Assembly (NCBI GenBank): GCA_902470095.1
Contig: CABRFG010000050.1
Location: 1 to 17,816, forward strand
Length of the DNA stretch: 17,816 nucleotides
Reading direction: 5' to 3'
DNA from: an uncultured Collinsella sp.
GTDB taxonomy: Bacteria > Actinomycetota > Coriobacteriia > Coriobacteriales > Coriobacteriaceae
Positions 1-6,809 of the stretch are shown here, piece after piece. Position 1 is the first letter of the stretch. Each line of letters begins with the position of its first letter. The translations under genes and the position numbers were made by a program. A model generated the notes under the pieces. It was not told the origin of the DNA. It saw nothing but the letters and a program-made list of their open reading frames with translations, and made no database searches.

Positions 1-20
1 GACGCGCCCCCAAGTTAGAC

Positions 21-2717
21 CTACGAGAAGTCAGCAACCTGAGCAGTCAGTGCCGCCAGGATCTCCTTGAGCTCAGCTGCACGGTCCCTCTTCTTCTGGA
101 CCACCGCAGGAGCGGCCTTGGCCACAAAGCCCTCGTTGGCGAGCGTCTTCTCGCAACCGGCGAGCTCCTTCTGGGCCGCGACAATCTCCTTCTCCAGGCG
201 CGCCTTCTCGGCCGAAAGATCGACCTTGCCCTCGAGCACCACAAAGACCTCGACGCCGCTGTCGACCACGGCAATGCTCGCAGCCGGCTTCTCGACGTCG
301 GTACCCATGACCAGCGAGGCGGTGTTCGCCAGCGGTTCAATGGTCGAGCGCAGGCTCTCGAGCTTCTCGATGTCCTCGGCACCGGCGCGCACGACCACGT
401 CGAGCTCGGCCTTGGGGCTCAAGCGATAACGCGAACGCGTGGCGCGGGCGGCGGACACGACGGTACGGCACAGCTCAAACGCGCGCTCGGCGGGCTCGTC
501 GACGTACTTAGCGTAGTCGGCGGGCTCCGGCCACTTGGCGATCATGAGCGCCTCGGCACGGTCAACGTTGCCCTCGGCGTCCAGATCGAGCACGCTCGCC
601 GGCATGTTGTCCCAGATCTCCTCGGTGACAAACGGCATAAGCGGGTGCATCAGGCGAATGGAGGTGTCGAGCACAAAGATCAGGTTGCGCTGCGCCTGCA
701 GACGGCCCTCGCCCTTCAGGCGGGCCTTGGTGACCTCGACGTACCAGTCGCAGACCTCGTTCCAGAAGAACTGCTGCACGCCGCGGGCCATGTCGCCAAA
801 GGTGTAGTTCTCGATGCCCTCGGTGACCATCTTCACGGCCTTGGCCAGGCGGCTGAACATCCAGGCGTCGGCCGGCGTCTCCACGGCGGGCTCGCCGGGC
901 GTGTAGCCCTCCATGTTCATAAGCAGGAAGCGGCTTGCGTTCCAGATCTTGGTCACAAACGACTTAGCCTGGTCGGTACGCGGGCTGTCGATAAGCTTCT
1001 TGGTCTTCTTGTCGATGTTCGCGTCGAACTTGACGTCCTGATTGTTGGTGCACAGCGTGAGCAGGTTGTAGCGCATGGCATCAGCGCCGTACATAGCGAT
1101 GAGGTCCATAGGGTCAACGCCATTGCCCTTGGACTTGGACATGCGGCTGCCGTCCTTGGCCAGGATCGTCGGGTAGATGACGACGTCCTTAAACGGCACC
1201 TCGTCCAGGAAATACAGCGAGCTCATGACCATACGGGCGACCCACAGCGCGATGATGTCGCGCGCGGTGACGAGCGCCGTCGTGGGATGATGGCCCTCGA
1301 GCAGCTCCGGCTTTTGCGGCCAGCCCTGCGTGGCGAAGGTCCACAGCTGCGAGCTGAACCAGGTGTCCAGCACGTTCTCGTCCTGATGCACGTGATGGCC
1401 GCCGCACTTGGGGCACACGTCGGTGTCCTCGGTAAGGGCATCCTCCCAGCCGCAGTCCTCGCAGTAGAACACGGGAATGCGGTGGCCCCACCACAGCTGG
1501 CGGCTGATACACCAGTCCTTGAGGTTCTCCATCCAGGTGGTGTAGGTCTGCGTCCAACGCGCGGGGTGGAAGGTGACCTTGCCAGAGTTGACGGCGTCGA
1601 GCGCCGGTCCCTTGAGTTTGTCGACGGCGACGAACCACTGCTCGGACAGCCACGGCTCCAGCGCGGAATCGCAACGGTAGCAGTGCATGACGGAGTGATC
1701 GAGGTCCTCGACGTGATCGAGCAGGTCGTGCTCCTCGAACCACTTGATGACGGCTTCGCGGCACTCGTCGCGGTTCATGCCCGTGAACTCGCCGTAGCCC
1801 TCAACGACCACCGCGTGCTCATCGAAGATATTGATTTGCGGCAGGTCGTGGGCCTGACCCATAGCGTAATCGTTGGGGTCGTGGGCCGGGGTGACCTTGA
1901 CGAAGCCGGAGCCAAAGTTGGCATCGACATGCCAATCCTCAAAGATGGGGATCTCACGGTCGACGATGGGAAGCTTGACGGTCTTGCCCACGAAGGCGGC
2001 CTTCTCGGGATCTTTCGGGGAAACGGCGACGCCCGTGTCGCCGAGCATGGTCTCGGGGCGCGTGGTGGCGACGACGATGTAGTCCTGGCCGTTGACCGGC
2101 TCGGTCAGCGGGTAGCGCAGGTGCCACAGGTGGCCCTTCTCGTCCTTGTACTCGGCCTCGTCGTCCGAGATGGCGGTGGTGCAGTTGGGGCACCAGTTAA
2201 CGATACGCTTGCCACGGTAAATCAGGCCGTCGTGGTACCAATCGCAGAAGACCTTGCGCACGGCCTGTGCGTAATCCTCGTCCATGGTGAAGCGCTCGTT
2301 ATCAAAGTCGACGGAGCAACCCATGCGCTTGATCTGCTCGACGATGATGCCGCCGTACTCGTGGGTCCAGTCCCAGCAGGCGTCGACAAACTTATCGCGT
2401 CCGATCTCTAGGCGGCTGATGCCCTCGCTCTTGAGCTTCTTGTCGACCTTAGTCTGCGTGGCGATACCGGCGTGATCGGTTCCGAGCACCCAGCGCGTGG
2501 ACTTGCCGCGCATGCGGGCCATACGAATGATGGCGTCCTGGATGGAGTCGTCGGTAGCGTGACCCATGTGAAGCTTGCCGGTAACGTTGGGAGGCGGAAT
2601 GGTGACGGTGCAGTCGCCCACGCCCTCACGGCGCTTGTAGTAGCCGCCGTCGAGCCACTTCTGCAGGATCGCCGGCTCGTTGGTCGACGGATCGTAGTTC
2701 TTGGGCATCTCTTCCAT
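21..2717 (-). CDS. valS: Valyl-tRNA synthetase
   Basis: Class I aminoacyl-tRNA synthetase that charges tRNA-Val with valine in the cytoplasm. The 898-residue length is normal for bacterial ValS. The HIGH-type motif (KLHMGHA) lies at residues 48-54 and the KMSKS-type loop (RMSKS) at 525-529. An editing-domain region lies between them, with Cys-rich pairs typical of zinc-binding insertions (CPNC; CEDC...CPKC). The C-terminus is a charged, heptad-like coiled coil (from about residue 830), the ValS tRNA-binding arm. The ATG at 2717 is preceded by GGGAGAG six to seven bases upstream, which supports this start; a second Met lies three codons in. It is the last gene before the window edge and is separated from clpX by a strong terminator, so it has its own promoter. 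Its leader contains a long inverted repeat described separately. Confidence 0.98.
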   Translation of the reverse strand: MEEMPKNYDPSTNEPAILQKWLDGGYYKRREGVGDCTVTIPPPNVTGKLHMGHATDDSIQDAIIRMARMRGKSTRWVLGTDHAGIATQTKVDKKLKSEGISRLEIGRDKFVDACWDWTHEYGGIIVEQIKRMGCSVDFDNERFTMDEDYAQAVRKVFCDWYHDGLIYRGKRIVNWCPNCTTAISDDEAEYKDEKGHLWHLRYPLTEPVNGQDYIVVATTRPETMLGDTGVAVSPKDPEKAAFVGKTVKLPIVDREIPIFEDWHVDANFGSGFVKVTPAHDPNDYAMGQAHDLPQINIFDEHAVVVEGYGEFTGMNRDECREAVIKWFEEHDLLDHVEDLDHSVMHCYRCDSALEPWLSEQWFVAVDKLKGPALDAVNSGKVTFHPARWTQTYTTWMENLKDWCISRQLWWGHRIPVFYCEDCGWEDALTEDTDVCPKCGGHHVHQDENVLDTWFSSQLWTFATQGWPQKPELLEGHHPTTALVTARDIIALWVARMVMSSLYFLDEVPFKDVVIYPTILAKDGSRMSKSKGNGVDPMDLIAMYGADAMRYNLLTLCTNNQDVKFDANIDKKTKKLIDSPRTDQAKSFVTKIWNASRFLLMNMEGYTPGEPAVETPADAWMFSRLAKAVKMVTEGIENYTFGDMARGVQQFFWNEVCDWYVEVTKARLKGEGRLQAQRNLIFVLDTSIRLMHPLMPFVTEEIWDNMPASVLDLDAEGNVDRAEALMIAKWPEPADYAKYVDEPAERAFELCRTVVSAARATRSRYRLSPKAELDVVVRAGAEDIEKLESLRSTIEPLANTASLVMGTDVEKPAASIAVVDSGVEVFVVLEGKVDLSAEKARLEKEIVAAQKELAGCEKTLANEGFVAKAAPAVVQKKRDRAAELKEILAALTAQVADFS

Positions 2718-2737
2718 ATATCTCTCCCTTGCCCGTC

Positions 2738-2850
2738 GGCGTGTCCGCCTGCTTGGGTTTCGCTCGGTCAGGTCCTGGCTCGCACGAAGAGCACATTTAG
2801 TGCTCTTCGGCTCGTGCGGAATCTACGAAAACCAAGCAGGCGGACACGCC
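2738..2850 (-). repeat. Long inverted repeat in the valS leader
   Basis: Two perfect 19-base arms (2738-2756 and 2832-2850) face each other. After one mismatch, five more pairs extend the stem inward to 2762 and 2826. Inside sits a second hairpin: ten pairs (2785-2794 with 2800-2809) around a five-base loop, continued by four pairs after a five-base bulge. In the valS transcript the outer stem closes about ten bases before the GGGAG ribosome-binding site, so it could affect translation or mRNA stability. There is no T-box consensus (AGGGTGG...) and no U-tract. It may be a leader regulatory structure or an inserted palindromic repeat; the sequence alone does not decide. Confidence 0.8.
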
Positions 2851-2871
2851 TTAGGTATCGATTACTTCAGT

Positions 2872-2900
2872 CTGATATGACTTCGCTGAGGCTTAAACAA
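2872..2900 (-). promoter_or_regulatory. Possible valS promoter
   Basis: On the minus strand TTGTTT (2900-2895) and TATCAG (2877-2872) are separated by 17 bases, a sigma-70-like arrangement with weak hexamers. It lies between the clpX terminator and the leader inverted repeat, where a valS promoter must be. Both boxes match consensus only partly, so this is tentative. Confidence 0.3.
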
Positions 2901-2938
2901 ACACACAGAATAACACAGGTAGTTGGGGTTATTGCGTA

Positions 2939-2980
2939 TATATAAAATAGCCTCCGACCGTGGATGGTCGGAGGCTATTT
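2939..2980 (-). terminator. Intrinsic terminator after clpX
   Basis: A perfect 15-base stem (2966-2980 with 2945-2959) around a six-base loop is followed on the minus strand by a T/A-rich tail (TTTTATATATA). It begins about 20 bases past the clpX stop and closes the tig-clpP-clpX block. Confidence 0.9.
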
Positions 2981-3001
2981 ACAAACACGTTTTTGGCTGG
3001 T

Positions 3002-4411
3002 TTAGCCGTAAATGCGCTGGGGCTGTTCTTCGCCCTTTACGGAGGCTTCGGTCACGATGACCTTGACGACACCCTCCTCGCTGGGGAGGTCGAACATCGT
3101 CTGCTGCAGCACGTCCTCGCAGATGGAGCGCAGGCCTCGGGCGCCGGTCTTGCGGGCGAGCGCCATGCGGGCGATCTCGTGCAGAGCCGCGTCCTCAAAC
3201 TCAAGTTCAACGTCCTCGAGTTGGAACATCTTGCGGTACTGACGCACCACAGCGTTCTTGGGCTCGGTCAGGATCGACACCAAGTCGTCCTCGTCGAGCG
3301 CCTGCGTCTGGGTGACGACAGGCGTACGTCCCACGAACTCGGGGATCATACCAAAGGCGTTGAGGTCCTGCGGGAGCACCTGACGCAGCAGGTCGTTCTC
3401 GTCGACCGAGGTGGGGCCGGCGATCTCGGAGTTAAAGCCCACGCCCTTGTTACCCACGCGGTCGGCGATGATCTTGTCCAGGCCCACAAAGGCACCACCG
3501 CAGATAAACAGGATGTTGGTCGTGTCGATCTGCAGCAGTTCCTGCTGGGGATGCTTACGGCCGCCGGTGGGCGGAACGCTGGCCACCGTGCCCTCAAGAA
3601 TCTTAAGCAGCGCCTGCTGAACGCCCTCGCCCGAAACATCGCGGGTAATGGAGAGGTTCTCGGCCTTGCGGGCGATCTTGTCGATCTCGTCCACATAGAT
3701 GATGCCGACCTGCGCACGCTCAATGTCGCCATCGGCGGCGTTGATGAGCTTGAGCAGGATGTTCTCCACGTCCTCGCCCACGTAACCGGCCTCGGTGAGC
3801 GCGGTGGCGTCGGCGATGGCAAACGGCACCTCGAGAATGCGCGCGAGCGTCTGGGCAAGCAGGGTCTTACCGGTACCAGTGGGACCGAGCAGCAAAATAT
3901 TGGACTTGGCAAGCTCCACCTCGTCCATATCATCGTCGAGCTGCGAATCCAAGCCGTCGTCAAAGGCCGAAAGCGCAGCGCCGCCCTCGATGACGCGGCG
4001 ATAGTGGTTGTACACGGCAACCGACATGGCGCGCTTGGCGTCTTCCTGGCCCATGACATAGGCCGAAAGCTCGTCATAGATCTCGTGCGGCGTCGGCACG
4101 TGCGTGATGACCTGGCGGGCATCGTCCTCGAGCTCAAAGCCCTCGGACTCGGGGTCCACGGCGGGCTGGGATGCAGCCTGGCCGTGGTCATTGAGGAAGC
4201 CCGGCAGCTTGCCGTTGCGGGCAGCGTCCATAAAGTCCGAAGCCAGTGACTCCTCCAAGATCTCGGAGCAGGCGGCAACGCACTCGTCGCAGATAAAGAT
4301 GTTGGTCGGACCCTTAACAAGACGGCGAACCTGACCCTGCTCTTTTCCGCAGAAGGAGCAGCGGATGGGGTTGCCGTTCTCGTCGAAGTTGTCCTGCATG
4401 TTACCGGCCAT
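3002..4411 (-). CDS. clpX: ATP-dependent Clp protease ATP-binding subunit ClpX
   Basis: AAA+ unfoldase that recognises substrates and threads them into the ClpP chamber. The N-terminal zinc-binding domain has Cys18, Cys21, Cys41 and Cys44. Walker A (GPTGTGKT) is at 176-183, the GYVG pore loop at 209-212, Walker B (IIYVDEID) at 237-244, a ClpP-docking loop of IGF type (here VGF) near 324-326, and the sensor II segment GARGLR near 423-428. At 469 residues it is longer than the usual 410-430; the extra length lies in the linker after the zinc domain (about 75-105) and in an acidic stretch just before Walker A (about 142-168). It starts one base after the clpP stop codon, so the two are surely co-transcribed and probably translationally coupled. 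A strong terminator follows. Confidence 0.98.
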   Translation of the reverse strand: MAGNMQDNFDENGNPIRCSFCGKEQGQVRRLVKGPTNIFICDECVAACSEILEESLASDFMDAARNGKLPGFLNDHGQAASQPAVDPESEGFELEDDARQVITHVPTPHEIYDELSAYVMGQEDAKRAMSVAVYNHYRRVIEGGAALSAFDDGLDSQLDDDMDEVELAKSNILLLGPTGTGKTLLAQTLARILEVPFAIADATALTEAGYVGEDVENILLKLINAADGDIERAQVGIIYVDEIDKIARKAENLSITRDVSGEGVQQALLKILEGTVASVPPTGGRKHPQQELLQIDTTNILFICGGAFVGLDKIIADRVGNKGVGFNSEIAGPTSVDENDLLRQVLPQDLNAFGMIPEFVGRTPVVTQTQALDEDDLVSILTEPKNAVVRQYRKMFQLEDVELEFEDAALHEIARMALARKTGARGLRSICEDVLQQTMFDLPSEEGVVKVIVTEASVKGEEQPQRIYG

Positions 4412-4412
4412 C

Positions 4413-5045
4413 CTAGGCGTCCTTCGCGGCGAGGTCGCGCGAGGTGACGATACGGTCGATCAGGCCGTAGTCGAGGGCCTCGGCAGCGGACAGGTAGTTG
4501 TCGCGCTCGGTATCGGCCTGGACCTTCTCGATAGGCTGGCCCGATGCGTCGGACAGGATCTGGTTGAGCTCGCGACGGGTCTTCTTGATCTCCTCGGCCA
4601 CGATCTCGATCTCGGTCTGCTGACCCTGGGCACCGCCGCTGGGCTGGTGAATCATAACCTTGGAGTGCGGCAGGCAGAAGCGCTTGCCCTTGGCGCCAGC
4701 CGAAAGCAGCACGGCGGCCATAGACGCGGCCATACCGACACAAATGGTGGAGACCTGTGGCTTAATGAAATTCATAGTGTCAAGAATCGCCAGGCCGGAG
4801 TAAACCTCGCCACCGGGCGAATTGATGTAGAGCGAGATATCCTTCTCGGCATCCTGGCTCTCAAGATGCAGCAGCTGGGCAACGACCAGGTTGGCGCTGA
4901 CGGAGTTGATCTCCTCGCCCAAGAAGATGATGCGGTCGTTGAGCAGGCGCGAATAGATATCGTAGCTGCGCTCGCCGCGCGGCGTCTGCTCGATAACGTA
5001 TGGCACGAGGGCGGAATCGAACTTAGCGATCATACGCATCTCCAT
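4413..5045 (-). CDS. clpP: ATP-dependent Clp protease proteolytic subunit ClpP
   Basis: Serine protease that forms the barrel-shaped proteolytic core working with ClpX. Counting from the ATG at 5045 (210 residues), the catalytic triad is Ser108 (GMAAS), His133 (MIHQP) and Asp182 (ERDNY); the 25 and 49 residue spacings match E. coli ClpP. The start is uncertain. A TTG further up (5063) keeps the frame open, and in-frame ATGs lie at 5045, 5039 and 5033. The last has GGAG six bases upstream and would give 206 residues. The gene lies between tig and clpX in the widespread tig-clpP-clpX order. A hairpin in the upstream gap may separate it from tig. Confidence 0.97.
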   Translation of the reverse strand: MEMRMIAKFDSALVPYVIEQTPRGERSYDIYSRLLNDRIIFLGEEINSVSANLVVAQLLHLESQDAEKDISLYINSPGGEVYSGLAILDTMNFIKPQVSTICVGMAASMAAVLLSAGAKGKRFCLPHSKVMIHQPSGGAQGQQTEIEIVAEEIKKTRRELNQILSDASGQPIEKVQADTERDNYLSAAEALDYGLIDRIVTSRDLAAKDA

Positions 5046-5079
5046 TTCTCTCTTGCGGACCAAATTGGTTCTAGATAAA

Positions 5080-5120
5080 CGTACGGTGCCCGCATGCTAT
5101 GCATTGGCTGGCACCGTACG
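5080..5120 (-). terminator. Hairpin between tig and clpP, possible terminator
   Basis: Perfect 11-base arms (5080-5090 and 5110-5120; CGTACGGTGCC type) enclose a 19-base loop and are followed on the minus strand by TTTATCT. It may be a weak terminator or an attenuator after tig, or an RNA processing site that lets clpP-clpX be expressed separately. The T-run is short, so its role is uncertain. A small ACCGG/CCGGT palindrome lies just upstream (5126-5139). Confidence 0.4.
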
Positions 5121-5196
5121 AAGCAACCGGATAACCGGTGTATAACTTTACCCCATCACGGGCGCACGCATGCGCTCGCGGGCAAGGTGGCGAGAA

Positions 5197-6495
5197 TTAC
5201 TCGGCGTCCTTGGCGGTCTCGTCGACCTCGGTCACCTTGGCGTTCTCGACCAGGTGGTCGACGGCCTTGGAGCGACGGATGGACTCGCGGACGGCAGGCA
5301 TGCGGCCATCGGCGATGAACTCGGCCTTGGAAGCCTCGACGTCCTTGACGCCGGCCTTCTCGAACTCGGCGTTGACGTCGTCCTCGGTGACCTCGATCTT
5401 GAGCTCACGGGCGAGGGCGTCGAGGGCCAGGGACTCACGGGCAACGTCGTTGGCCTGCTTGTGCAGGTCGCCGATGAACTGCTCCATGGTCAGGCCGGAA
5501 GCGGGCAGCCAGGTGTCCAGGGTCATGCCGCGGGCAGCGAGGTTGGACAGGAAGTTCTGGCCGAGCTCCTCAAAGACGGACTGCTCGTAGTCGGCGTCCA
5601 TCTCCTCGAGCTGCAGACGCTCGGCGAGAGCGGAGACGCAACGGTTCTCCTTCTCGGCCGGCAGGCGGGAAGCCTTGTCCTGCTCGATCTCGATCTTGAT
5701 GGCGTCGCGCATGGCGTCAATGCTGTCAAAGCCAAAGTCGGACTTGACAAGCTCGTCGGTGAGCTCGGGGGTGTTGCGGACCTTAATGCCCTTGACGGTG
5801 ACCTCGACGGTGTGGGTCTCGGCCTCCTCGCCCTCCTCGACCTCGTCGGTCCAGGTGACGGTCTTGACGTCGTCAACGTTGGCGCCGATCAGGGCCTCGT
5901 TGAACTCCTTGGGGTTGCTGTCGCTACCGGCGATGAGCATGCGGCCCTCGGCAGCGAAGTTGTCGGCGTTCTCGACGGCCTTGAGGTCGACGGTGACGTA
6001 GTCCTCGGCCTCGACGGCGCGACCCTCGACGTCCTCGAAGGTGGCACGGTAGTTGAGGAGCATCTCGACCTGGTTGTTGATCTCGGACTCGGTGACCTCC
6101 GCAGGGGGCATCTCGATCTCGACGGCGTCGAAGGAGGAGAGCTCAGCGGCGGGACGCAGGGAGAACTCGACGGTGTAGGTGTAGTCCTCGTGATCCTTGG
6201 CAAGGTCGAGCTCCTTGTAGTCACCGCTCTTGGTGGGGACGATGTCCAGCTCGTTGAGGACGGCGGGCTCGTTGGCGGCGATCAGGTCGTTGGTGGCCTG
6301 AGCGAGGGTAGCCTCGGCGCCAAGTGCGGAGTCGATGACCGGACGGGGGGCCTTACCGGCGCGGAAGCCCGGGAAGCGGTACTTCTTGGCGGTGTCCTTG
6401 TAGGCCTTCTTGATCGCGGCGTCGACGTCGGCGGCCGGGATGGTGACCGTAGCGGTGAGCTTGGCGTCCTTGACGTCAGAAGCGGTGATGTTCAA
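5197..6495 (-). CDS. tig: Trigger factor, ribosome-associated chaperone and prolyl isomerase
   Basis: Binds the ribosome at the exit tunnel and helps nascent chains fold. The ribosome-binding signature GFRAGKAP is at residues 43-50 in the N-terminal domain; an FKBP-type prolyl isomerase domain follows in the middle and a helical chaperone domain at the C-terminus, with an acidic tail. I place the start at a TTG (6495), because AGGAGG lies six bases upstream and the protein then begins MNIT, like other trigger factors. This gives 432 residues. A GTG at 6498 and an ATG at 6510 are alternatives, but the AGGAGG lies inside the coding frame of the ATG version. The frame stays open back through tRNA-Leu, which is a read-through artefact. 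It heads the tig-clpP-clpX block. Confidence 0.96.
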   Translation of the reverse strand: MNITASDVKDAKLTATVTIPAADVDAAIKKAYKDTAKKYRFPGFRAGKAPRPVIDSALGAEATLAQATNDLIAANEPAVLNELDIVPTKSGDYKELDLAKDHEDYTYTVEFSLRPAAELSSFDAVEIEMPPAEVTESEINNQVEMLLNYRATFEDVEGRAVEAEDYVTVDLKAVENADNFAAEGRMLIAGSDSNPKEFNEALIGANVDDVKTVTWTDEVEEGEEAETHTVEVTVKGIKVRNTPELTDELVKSDFGFDSIDAMRDAIKIEIEQDKASRLPAEKENRCVSALAERLQLEEMDADYEQSVFEELGQNFLSNLAARGMTLDTWLPASGLTMEQFIGDLHKQANDVARESLALDALARELKIEVTEDDVNAEFEKAGVKDVEASKAEFIADGRMPAVRESIRRSKAVDHLVENAKVTEVDETAKDAE

Positions 6496-6501
6496 CACGT
6501 T

Positions 6502-6507
6502 CCTCCT
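6502..6507 (-). promoter_or_regulatory. tig ribosome-binding site that decides the start
   Basis: A full AGGAGG sits six bases before a TTG codon (6495) and three before a GTG (6498). The nearest ATG (6510) overlaps this site and has no good Shine-Dalgarno of its own, so the site argues for a non-ATG start. Confidence 0.6.
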
Positions 6508-6552
6508 CATACTGCCCAGCTTATCTGAGGTGCTGGTACCTTTATGCAACAA

Positions 6553-6577
6553 GCGTCGCGAGGGCATAAGCCGACGC
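6553..6577 (-). terminator. Weak hairpin after tRNA-Leu
   Basis: A six-base stem (GCGTCG/CGACGC) with a 13-base loop starts nine bases past the tRNA-Leu CCA end and is followed by TTGTTGC on the minus strand. It could end or process the tRNA transcript; the tail is poor. Confidence 0.3.
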
Positions 6578-6585
6578 GGGTGCGT

Positions 6586-6669
6586 TGGTGCGGGCGAAAG
6601 GACTCGAACCTTCACGGGAATCCCACCAGAACCTAAATCTGGCGCGTCTACCAATTCCGCCACGCCCGC
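6586..6669 (-). tRNA. tRNA-Leu (anticodon UAG)
   Basis: Cloverleaf on the minus strand: acceptor GCGGGCG/CGCCCGC, D-arm with AATTGGTAGA, anticodon stem CCAGA/TCTGG around loop TTTAGGT (anticodon TAG at 6633-6635), a long class II variable arm (GTGGG/CCCGT), and a T-arm with TTCGAGT. The 3' CCA is encoded (6586-6588). The long variable arm and anticodon identify leucine, reading CUN codons. It lies between the molybdenum hydroxylase operon and tig. Confidence 0.96.
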
Positions 6670-6759
6670 ATGAGCGCACAGACAAGGAATGATAGCAGAT
6701 ACGAACGACAAGCGCACGCACACGTTTTACAGGCTCACGACCTCACCACGAGTGCAAAT

Positions 6760-6780
6760 GGCGGGGCGAGTTGCCCCGCC
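6760..6780 (-). terminator. GC-rich hairpin after the molybdenum hydroxylase operon
   Basis: An eight-pair stem (GGCGGGGC/GCCCCGCC) with a five-base loop lies 30 bases past the stop codon of the large subunit. Only ATTTG follows on the minus strand, so it lacks a proper U-tract; it may still stop or stabilise the transcript. Confidence 0.45.
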
Positions 6781-6809
6781 CCGCCAATTACGACTTGATC
6801 GCCGACCCG

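Noticed and set aside
645..2411. 588-codon open frame on the plus strand opposite valS
   Set aside because: It is antisense to an unmistakable valS; long antisense frames are expected in high-GC DNA, and its composition is not that of a recognisable protein.
2718..2944. T-box riboswitch upstream of valS
   Set aside because: The leader is structured, but the AGGGTGGNACCGCG-type T-box sequence and a terminator/antiterminator pair are missing.
6511..6723. N-terminal extension of trigger factor through tRNA-Leu
   Set aside because: The extension translates the tRNA (AELVDAPDLGSGG), a classic spurious peptide; the true start is next to AGGAGG at 6502-6507.
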